Part shown: one piece after another, positions 57,796 to 64,000 of the stretch
Numbering within the stretch: the stretch's first letter is position 1
How the letters are laid out: every line of letters begins with the position of its first letter
NCBI RefSeq assembly: GCF_000314995.1
Contig: NZ_BAEO01000062.1
Location: forward strand, 62,001 to 126,000
Length of the DNA stretch: 64,000 nt
Direction of reading: 5' to 3'
Source of the DNA: Paraglaciecola arctica BSs20135
GTDB lineage: Bacteria; Pseudomonadota; Gammaproteobacteria; Enterobacterales; Alteromonadaceae
The notes under the pieces: model-generated
Databases searched by the model: none
Told to the model about the DNA's origin: nothing
What the model saw: the letters and a program-made list of their open reading frames with translations, nothing else
Translations under genes and position numbers: made by a program

Positions 57796-58425
57796 AGACA
57801 ATCTAAATTATATAATTGGTATAACGGTGCAGTTAGGCTTTGATAAATCTAATAAAGTGGAACGACTTATGCTGTTTCTTTTGCTATTTAAGTTAAAACT
57901 GTCGTTTTTGTTCAATCAATTTTGATAGTGGGCTAATAGAATACAAGCCATACTTTGATTAGACGACAAAATTAGTGTTCGCTAATGATAATTTTGAAAT
58001 ACCGCGAAGTAAAACTGTTGAATTGACCGACCCCTCAACCGAGAGGGTTATCCATTATTAATAAAAACACCTCGTTCAAAAGAATCAAATAGAGATAAAA
58101 ATTATCCTGTAATTTATTTAACGGATGCATGGTATAGTTTTTAAATCACCTCTTGGGCAACTCGACTTCTTATAAATATCACTAAGTCCAATTTGCCGAT
58201 TAAAGTATGTTTATGTGTTGCTAGCGTAAAACGACCGGAGTTTGGTGATAAAGAAGATATGGTCGCAGGAGCTAAACAGTTAGCAGAGAAAATTGTTGCT
58301 CAGTCGGCTAAGGATACAGTTCTCAAGTTCAGAGTCACTAATGGGGCAAGGCATACTACCGCTTTTTCAACTACTTTAAGTTTTAAGTTACGAGCTTTTC
58401 TACACCCTAGTTATAAGGAAAGAAC
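57796..58425. other. 630-base region with no convincing gene
   Basis: AT-rich. A short hairpin, CCCTC (58032-58036) with GAGGG (58043-58047), is the only structure noticed. A 78-codon frame at 58193-58429 starts with TTG without a ribosome binding site and its sequence matches nothing I know; it may be the remnant of a gene. Confidence 0.45.
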
Positions 58426-58854
58426 ATGATACGAGTATTGGTTTTTATTTTATTTTTTCCGTTCACTGCCGTCGCTGGTAACGAATCCTCCATCGATACC
58501 GATGTACGTGAGGTGTGGAGTGGCGGCTATTGGAGCTATGGTGATCAAGATGGTGTTTATCGATTTATCGTGCGCGGTGGCGGAATTGAGCATTATAAAA
58601 CTAAGCTCTATGTGCAATGGCTGACAGTTGGTACTGATTATGACAAGCCGATATTATTGAAATCGGTTTCTATTAAGGAGCTCAATGACACGCCTGAATA
58701 TTCATTTGGTTTGCCTGAGTGTATTGCTGAAAGCCGCTGTAGTTCGGTATCCCTAGAAGCAACAAACACATATGATCAGAGTAAATATATGATTCAAATT
58801 CATATGCCAAACATTGGTGTCTATCAATATGAATCAGCAGCAGCACCATTATAA
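58426..58854 (+). CDS. hypothetical secreted protein
   Basis: A 142-residue protein with a signal peptide (MIRVLVFILFFPFTAVA, cleaved before GNE) and a beta-rich mature domain: VWSGGYWSYGDQDGVYRFIVRGGG, LYVQWLTVG, then a Cys pair (PECIAESRCSS) that could form a disulfide in the periplasm. AAGGAA lies six bases before ATG 58426. No family recognised. It lies in a loosely packed run of small plus-strand genes. Confidence 0.68.
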   Translation: MIRVLVFILFFPFTAVAGNESSIDTDVREVWSGGYWSYGDQDGVYRFIVRGGGIEHYKTKLYVQWLTVGTDYDKPILLKSVSIKELNDTPEYSFGLPECIAESRCSSVSLEATNTYDQSKYMIQIHMPNIGVYQYESAAAPL

Positions 58855-58956
58855 CAAGTGATTATCCATCCAAGTTGTTTACAGATAATACCGTTCCAAA
58901 TTCGGGATCCATTGGACTCGTTAACGTTAGTCGTTTAGCAAACTTTAAGTGAATAT

Positions 58957-59382
58957 ATGAAATCCTACATTACTGTAAAAGCACTATTTTTTGCCATTTT
59001 TTTGTTACCCATTTTTGTTCAAGCGAGTGACGTCGACTGCGAGAACGCCATGACCACATACGCTATGAATATTTGTGCTGCCACAGAGATGGAAAACGCA
59101 AACATCGAGTTGGCAAAATATATAGCCGCGGTTAAAGAAAAGTATTCGTCGGAGTCGGGGGTAGTTGCAGCGCTTGATAAGTCACAACAAGCTTGGCTTG
59201 GTTATCGCGAGTCACATTGCGATGCAATATACGAAATCTGGTCTGGTGGCACAATTCGAGGAGTTATGTTCGGTGCTTGTATGTTGCAATTAACGAAGCA
59301 GCGCACCCATAACATATGGAGTGATTATCTCGCTTCTATGGATCCGGATCCAAATCCAGCGATGTTGCCAGAACCACAGTGA
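58957..59382 (+). CDS. LprI/DUF1311-like secreted protein
   Basis: A 141-residue exported protein with a signal peptide (about 1-23, ending VQAS) and the DUF1311 layout: DCENAMTTYAMNICAATEMENANIEL-type opening, here with DCENAMTTYAMN, then DKSQQAWLGYRESHCDAIYE and a final Cys in FGACMLQLTKQRT. DUF1311 proteins resemble the lysozyme inhibitor LprI, so protection of the cell wall against host or predator lysozymes is possible. Four conserved Cys suggest two disulfides. No partner genes are adjacent. Confidence 0.85.
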   Translation: MKSYITVKALFFAIFLLPIFVQASDVDCENAMTTYAMNICAATEMENANIELAKYIAAVKEKYSSESGVVAALDKSQQAWLGYRESHCDAIYEIWSGGTIRGVMFGACMLQLTKQRTHNIWSDYLASMDPDPNPAMLPEPQ

Positions 59383-59568
59383 AATTACTTAAAAAAGCAC
59401 CTTAACAAGTATAGCTTTGCGACCTCTTTAGTCGGCTTCTCAAAATGCGCCAACTACAGACATTTGGCGATGACACCCAGAAATTTGCACAGCTAGTCGC
59501 AATAATACTCCTAGCAAAAATAATATAATCTTGGTTCCATAATTTCTAGGTAAGGCCAGTATTAACTG

Positions 59569-60112
59569 ATGGAGAACTTTTATTAAAACAATAGGTATAT
59601 TAATAGTAGTCATTCAGCTATTACTTTTTGGGACTCTGTTTTTAACACCCATACCCGATTGGAGAAGCCTCTACTCCTTAATACTCTTAGCTTATATCGC
59701 AATAACATTTATATTGGGTACTTACCTTGTTGTGCGCTTATTGAATATCCGCCGTTGGTATAAAGCGATTGCTATAGTGGCATTAGTTTTGGTTGTTTGG
59801 GGGCAGCTTGCGGTTGTTCTTATTAAAATTGAACATGGAAGTTTCTTGTGCTCTGAAAGTGATCCTATACAAATAGAGTGGCCAAACTGTGCAGCAAAAC
59901 TGTTTATTATTAATCAAAGCTGTTTTCCTGATGGCCCTGAAAGTGGAAGTGTGTTTTACAAAAACAATGAGCTCCCTCTAATGGAGTTGGTTGTCTATGA
60001 GCCTAATAATTATTGGTTTTCTAAGGAGCACGTAACACGAACAGGACTAAATATTCTAATAAGAGGTAAAGAGTCGGATCTTAATATTAAGTTGCCCGTT
60101 GGGTGTGAGTAG
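59569..60112 (+). CDS. hypothetical membrane protein with probable 5' frameshift
   Basis: The usable open frame starts only at TTG 59714, in the middle of a membrane helix, but the same frame continues upstream through two more clear helices (KTIGILIVVIQLLLFGTLF and LYSLILLAYIAITFILG) to 59570. ATG 59569 starts in another phase as ATG GAG AAC TTT TAT TAA; removing one T of the four at 59578-59581 joins it perfectly to the long frame, giving about 180 residues. The complete protein would have three helices followed by a periplasmic domain with Cys residues (SFLCSE, WPNCAAK, QSCFPDG, VGCE). So it is a damaged gene or contains a sequencing error. Function unknown. Confidence 0.55.
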
Positions 60113-60290
60113 TATGGCGCGCTTGCCTAACAAAAATATTTAACCCCGTTCGCAACAATAGGCTCACTGTAACCCCTGCCATTTAAGGTGTTTGTGCCAG
60201 CGCTTCGCGCAGAGTATTACAAACCACATAAATAAGTTGCGAGGTTTAATTCGGTGATATTAGTAATCTACTATGTAAAGGAATAGAAAA

Positions 60291-60851
60291 ATGAAATGTT
60301 CTGTATATATAGCAACAAGTGCAGATGGATATATTGCTACAACGGATGGCGGTGTTGACTGGCTGCATAGCGCAGGTAACTTGGAAGCAGATATGGGTTC
60401 TGAAGATATGGGGTTTCAGTCTTATATGGACTCTGTAGATTGTATGATTATGGGACGTAATTGTATGGAAATGATTGCCAGTATGAATCTAACCCCTGAA
60501 CAATGGCCTTACGTTGATATGCCTATTGTTGTGTTAAGTAAGACAGTAAAAGAGCCGCCCGAAAATCTAACTGGGAAAATTGAACTCTACTCAGGCGACA
60601 TTCAAGACCTAATTTTAAGGTTAGATAAAAGCGGTTTTAAACATGCGTACATCGATGGAGGTTCAACCATTACCTCTTTTATTAACCTCGAATTGATTAA
60701 CGAAATGACCATTACCAAAGCTCCGGTTCTGTTAGGTGCAGGGATCCCACTTTTTGGAAAAATAGATAACAGTGTAAAGCTTGAAAACGCACAGGCTTTG
60801 ACATTTCCAAATGATTTTGTCCAAGTTAAGTACAGTGTTAATTATCCCTAA
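60291..60851 (+). CDS. dihydrofolate reductase family protein (RibD C-terminal type)
   Basis: A 186-residue protein of the RibD_C/YyaP group: MKCSVYIATSADGYIA at the nucleotide site, VDCMIMGRNCMEMI, PIVVLSKTV and HAYIDGGSTITSFI then ITKAPVLLGAGIPLF in the NADPH-binding part. Members reduce pterin- or riboflavin-like substrates or act as drug-resistance reductases; the substrate here is unknown. AAAGGAATAG precedes ATG 60291. It is not a housekeeping FolA. Found in a loosely packed region and often mobile in such contexts. Confidence 0.87.
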   Translation: MKCSVYIATSADGYIATTDGGVDWLHSAGNLEADMGSEDMGFQSYMDSVDCMIMGRNCMEMIASMNLTPEQWPYVDMPIVVLSKTVKEPPENLTGKIELYSGDIQDLILRLDKSGFKHAYIDGGSTITSFINLELINEMTITKAPVLLGAGIPLFGKIDNSVKLENAQALTFPNDFVQVKYSVNYP

Positions 60852-60967
60852 TAAGTCACTCAAGACGACGGCTACTCTTGACTCGGTTAGCTATAATGTT
60901 TAGCTAAAAGCATGACCAAGTGTTTTAATACCGGCTTGATTATTCGTATTTTAATTCTGGACACTCA

Positions 60968-61552
60968 GTGCTAAAAAAAATATCTATATTAATGGTGCAA
61001 GGGCTTTTAGCGCTTCTACCTATAACCCTAACTGTGTATTTTTTGGTGTGGTTGGTGACAACCATAGAAACCAGTTTGACGCCTCTTATTCCGCCAGAGT
61101 TTTATTTTCCGGGCTTGGGATTATTATTAGGCTTGGTTTTTTTGTTAGTGGTTGGTATAGCGGTCAACGCCTATGTCATCAGTTCAATTATTGCTTGGAG
61201 CGGCAAATTATTTGAACGTATTCCGATTATTAAAACAATTTATGGCGCAATCCAGGATGCAGTTAATCTCATCAATATTGGTAAGCGCCAAAAAATGCAA
61301 AGTGTGGTGTCGGTAAAAATAACCGAAAGTATTCACTTAATCGGTTTTGTTACTAGCCATGAAAGCGCCAAAATTTTATTCAAAAATAACGAGAAGCTTG
61401 GCGTTTATATCCCTCTTAGTTATCAAATCGGTGGCTACACCTTATATATCGACAGCGATCAATTGACGCCCCTTGATATAGACGTAGAAAAAGCCATGCG
61501 AATTGCCCTTACTGGTGGCAGTGTAGCCAATGCCAAAGCGGCTGCAAAATAA
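60968..61552 (+). CDS. DUF502 membrane protein
   Basis: A 194-residue inner-membrane protein with two helices (about 10-31 and 47-75) and the DUF502 pattern LLALLPITLTVYFLVWLV, the FERIPIIKTIYGAIQDAVNL segment and a C-terminal domain with KLGVYIPLSYQIGGYTLYI. GTG 60968 starts it. The family function is not established. It ends before a hairpin shared with the convergent RND gene. Confidence 0.88.
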   Translation: MLKKISILMVQGLLALLPITLTVYFLVWLVTTIETSLTPLIPPEFYFPGLGLLLGLVFLLVVGIAVNAYVISSIIAWSGKLFERIPIIKTIYGAIQDAVNLINIGKRQKMQSVVSVKITESIHLIGFVTSHESAKILFKNNEKLGVYIPLSYQIGGYTLYIDSDQLTPLDIDVEKAMRIALTGGSVANAKAAAK

Positions 61553-61582
61553 AGTATCTAGTTGCTTCTAGTTAAATTTAAA

Positions 61583-61605
61583 AAGCGCAGCTAAGTGCTG
61601 CGCTT
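61583..61605 (-). terminator. terminator of the RND-exporter gene
   Basis: AAGCGCAGC (61583-61591) and GCTGCGCTT (61597-61605) form a perfect stem with a five-base loop; on the minus strand it is followed by TTTTAAATTTAAC. On the plus strand the T tract is missing, so it mainly serves the minus-strand gene. Confidence 0.72.
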
Positions 61606-61627
61606 GCCACTGTAGTCAAAGACTTCT

Positions 61628-64000
61628 CTAGCTTTTCTTCGCTACCGCAGGAGTTATAAAACGGGTTAGCAGAGCAGGCAATAGGGTTAAGTCTGTGACT
61701 AGGGCGACTATCATTGCCAACGCAGTGAGTAAACCAAACAGCATGCTAGGTACAAAATCGGAAAATGCTAATAATGCAAAACCGACACAAATGATGACTG
61801 TGGTGAACAACATTGCATAACCCACACTAAAATAGGCCTGTTTAACCGCTTCATTGGGTGTTGAGTCGCCGTGCAGATAATGGTGTACAAAATGAATGGT
61901 ATCGTCCACCGCTATACCCATGGCTATGGCGGCAATAGTGATAGTCATCAAGTCTAAGGGAATATTCGCATAACCCATTACAGCCAATATCACTAGAGTA
62001 CAAATCACGTTTGGCACTAGTGCTACTATCGCCACTGATAGTCTTTTAAATAATACCCACATCACCAGTAGCAAGGCGATATAGACTATACCCAAAGTCA
62101 AAATCTGTGAGTTAAATAGACGCTGCAATATGTCCTGATAGAGCACAAATAAATTAGTAAATTGATATTGATCTTCAGTAATACCATTGGTTTTTAGATC
62201 GGCTCGCAAGTTTTCTAGATATTCTTTGCGATTAAATCCTTCAGTGCTGTCTTTTACTCTACTGCTTAGACGTAATTGCTGGTTTTCTAGTGAAAAATAA
62301 CTGCCCAATAAAGTTTCTCGTAAATTATCATCGACTAAGCGGTAAATAGCGGTGAGTTCGTATTCAGTCAGCGGCCGACCTTGGTTTAACTTCATGGCTA
62401 ATTCAGTAAAGTTAACCACTGAGGTGGTGTTGCCACTAGCTGGATATTGTTTGAGTATTGTTTGCGCGACTTGCAGTTGTTGAATACTTTTGGCACTTAA
62501 GGCGAGATCAGTTTTCTGCATGTCTGGCGGAATATCAATAATAATATCGAAGGGAGTTGAGCCACCAAATTGTTGGTCAATAAAGGTTAATTCTTGATGA
62601 GCTTGGGTATCTTCGGCAAAGTAGTTCAAAAAACTGTTTTCTACGCTGAGTCGGAATAAACCTAAAATAGCAATCACAGTCACAACCACAAACAAACCTA
62701 TCACTTTAGCTGAGTGATTTAGGGTGATAGCAGATATCCCTTGAATAAATTGTTGGCTTAGTTTGTTGGGAGCTGCTTTTTGACTGCGGGGAAATAAACA
62801 CAATAATGCCGGTAAAAATATCAATGAAAGTGCAATCGACACAAACATGGCAATGATCATCATCCAACCAAAACTCACCACTGGCTGAATGCCACTAAAA
62901 ATAAGTGAGCCAAAGCCTACCGAAGTAGTGATGCCAGCGTAAAAGCAGGGTTTGATTTTCTCCCTTAATGTAGCGCTCACTAATTCTGCTTGTGTGGCTT
63001 GGGCGTCGTCATTGGCTAGTTGCCTATATTGCACTATGAGGTGCACACAAATGGCCAGAGTAAGAATTAATTGTAAGGCGATGAAGTTGGAAGAAATAAC
63101 AGTTGTGCGCAAATCAAAAATGCCAAATAGCCCCATGGTCATGATCACACTGATAGCACAACAGGCGATAGGGATAATCACCCAACGCCAGCTTCTAAAC
63201 AAAATAAACAACATAATACAAATGGCTAGGCCTATGGCGCTACCAAATAACTTGAGATCTGCACGGATAATATTGATCAGTTGGTGACCTAAAACGTAGG
63301 AGCCACCCAAATACACATTGGCGTTGTCTTTGACCGTATCGGCGAAGGCATAGATTTGTTCTATCTCTTGCTCACGCTCTTTGTTTAATTTTTGCTTAAT
63401 AGGGTCGGCTTGGGCTTTAAGGTGCTCGATCTCGGTTGCATCGTCATCGGTAAATTGGTTGCTTAAGCGTTTTTTATCAAGCTTAATAATGTTTGATTCA
63501 ATTTCGCTTAATTTAGCATCTTGTTTAAACACAATCTGAATGGAGGTCGCCGATATTTTTTGATTAACCAATAAGTCGGTAAAAATAGGATGGTGATCGA
63601 ATATTTGTCGCATTTTTTCATAACTAAATTGTTTGCTTTGCCAAGTCCACTGTTCAGGCTTAAGTTTGGGATCTAGCTCACTCATTTGCGATAACAAAGG
63701 CACATTTAATATATTGGTGACAGATTTTACTCTTGGTAAGGTTTCTAATTTTTGAGTTAAAACTTGGATATCTTCAAAGGTTTTGTCACTAAATACATCA
63801 TTTTGTTTGGGTTCATATGCTAATAAGATGAATTCATCTGGTGAAAATCTTTCATTCATTATCTGACTTTGAATGTACAGTTTGTTGTTTTTCACCAGTA
63901 ATGTTTCGGCTGAGGCATCTATTTTAAAATACTGTACAAACCAACCTAGGCAGAGAGTTAAAACCAATACAGATACTACTGTTATCAGTGGTTTTTGGGT
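61628..64000 (-). CDS. RND/MMPL-family exporter (5' partial)
   Basis: At least 790 residues of a predicted exporter of the RND superfamily (MMPL/SSD type), cut at the window end: the frame is open to 64000 and reads TQKPLITVVSVLVLTLCLG, so the start is beyond. TTG 63967 is not the true start. Two halves each have a large periplasmic loop and a helix bundle; the SSD-like parts are SAIGLAICIMLFILFRSW and TLGIVYIALLLVMWVLF, with conserved DDTIHFVHHYLHG in the second half, in which the Asp pair is the usual proton relay. Cargo is likely lipid or hydrophobic. No adaptor or TolC gene is next to it within the window. Confidence 0.88.
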   Translation of the reverse strand, partial: TQKPLITVVSVLVLTLCLGWFVQYFKIDASAETLLVKNNKLYIQSQIMNERFSPDEFILLAYEPKQNDVFSDKTFEDIQVLTQKLETLPRVKSVTNILNVPLLSQMSELDPKLKPEQWTWQSKQFSYEKMRQIFDHHPIFTDLLVNQKISATSIQIVFKQDAKLSEIESNIIKLDKKRLSNQFTDDDATEIEHLKAQADPIKQKLNKEREQEIEQIYAFADTVKDNANVYLGGSYVLGHQLINIIRADLKLFGSAIGLAICIMLFILFRSWRWVIIPIACCAISVIMTMGLFGIFDLRTTVISSNFIALQLILTLAICVHLIVQYRQLANDDAQATQAELVSATLREKIKPCFYAGITTSVGFGSLIFSGIQPVVSFGWMMIIAMFVSIALSLIFLPALLCLFPRSQKAAPNKLSQQFIQGISAITLNHSAKVIGLFVVVTVIAILGLFRLSVENSFLNYFAEDTQAHQELTFIDQQFGGSTPFDIIIDIPPDMQKTDLALSAKSIQQLQVAQTILKQYPASGNTTSVVNFTELAMKLNQGRPLTEYELTAIYRLVDDNLRETLLGSYFSLENQQLRLSSRVKDSTEGFNRKEYLENLRADLKTNGITEDQYQFTNLFVLYQDILQRLFNSQILTLGIVYIALLLVMWVLFKRLSVAIVALVPNVICTLVILAVMGYANIPLDLMTITIAAIAMGIAVDDTIHFVHHYLHGDSTPNEAVKQAYFSVGYAMLFTTVIICVGFALLAFSDFVPSMLFGLLTALAMIVALVTDLTLLPALLTRFITPAVAKKS

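Noticed and set aside
58193-58429. 78-codon frame before the secreted hypothetical protein
   Set aside because: TTG start without ribosome binding site; its end runs into the ribosome binding site of the next gene; sequence not recognised. It could be a gene remnant.
60113-60290. Possible integron attC site (GCCTAAC and an inverted TCGCAAC/GTTGCGA pair)
   Set aside because: Only the first core matches RYYYAAC; the other arm does not fit GTTRRRY, no integrase gene is visible and the spacing is not convincing.
1-64000. CRISPR arrays, rRNA, tRNA, IS elements, prophage genes
   Set aside because: No regularly spaced repeats, clover-leaf-like genes, transposase or phage motifs were recognised on either strand.

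Overview
The window looks like chromosomal DNA of a marine gammaproteobacterium of the Alteromonadales (Alteromonas/Glaciecola/Paraglaciecola type). This is inferred from moderate AT-richness, gamma-type families (YacL, YgjP, OmpW, OMPLA), the acs-crbR-crbS acetate module, TonB-dependent receptors, a wax-ester synthase, many c-di-GMP and two-component genes, and E. coli-like ribosome binding sites. No rRNA, tRNA, IS element, phage gene or CRISPR array was seen. The first and last genes run off the window.

Layout. 1-4 kb: end of an MlaC-type lipid-binding protein, a lipoprotein amidase and a DcaP-like porin. 4-10 kb: acetyl-CoA synthetase, its likely LuxR-type regulator (CrbR/ErdR type) and, convergent, the transporter-fused hybrid kinase (CrbS/MxtR type). 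10.5-15.6 kb: a TonB-dependent receptor directly followed by a CHASE hybrid kinase with two receiver domains. 15.7-20.8 kb: a large MscK/MscM-type mechanosensitive channel and a wax ester synthase/DGAT. 21-23 kb: DUF2239 gene overlapping a MATE efflux pump.

23-38 kb is the most striking block. A sigma54-dependent response regulator and its kinase end at a terminator. Next come a three-half-site inverted repeat and a near-perfect -24/-12 promoter. Downstream lie one membrane fusion protein, one MacB-type ATPase and FOUR tandem paralogous FtsX/MacB permeases. The first permease is broken by a one-base shift in an A8 run, and the third looks like a recombinant of the first and second.

38-46 kb: 6-phosphogluconate dehydrogenase, OmpW, a membrane hypothetical, YacL, a YgjP-like metalloprotease, an arsenic operon (arsR-arsC-arsH-acr3) with a visible promoter/operator, and outer-membrane phospholipase A. 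46-54.6 kb (minus strand): an RsbQ-like hydrolase coupled to a PAS-GGDEF cyclase; a lipoprotein truncated hemoglobin, DUF3034 protein, GGDEF-EAL phosphodiesterase and periplasmic cupredoxin, the last two in one frame separated only by TAG|TTG; then a DUF1439-like protein, a ZntB-like transporter and a second MlaC paralog. 54.6-61.6 kb: small membrane proteins and lipoproteins, with one possible sigma54 site and a tandem repeat, a DUF2254 protein, and a loosely packed stretch of small secreted proteins, one with a 5' frameshift. The window ends with DUF502 and an RND/MMPL exporter running off the edge.

The strongest candidates for something new are the regulated four-permease exporter array and the redox/c-di-GMP neighbourhood at 46-52 kb. 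All functional statements rest on motif and family recognition by eye; no database search was possible.
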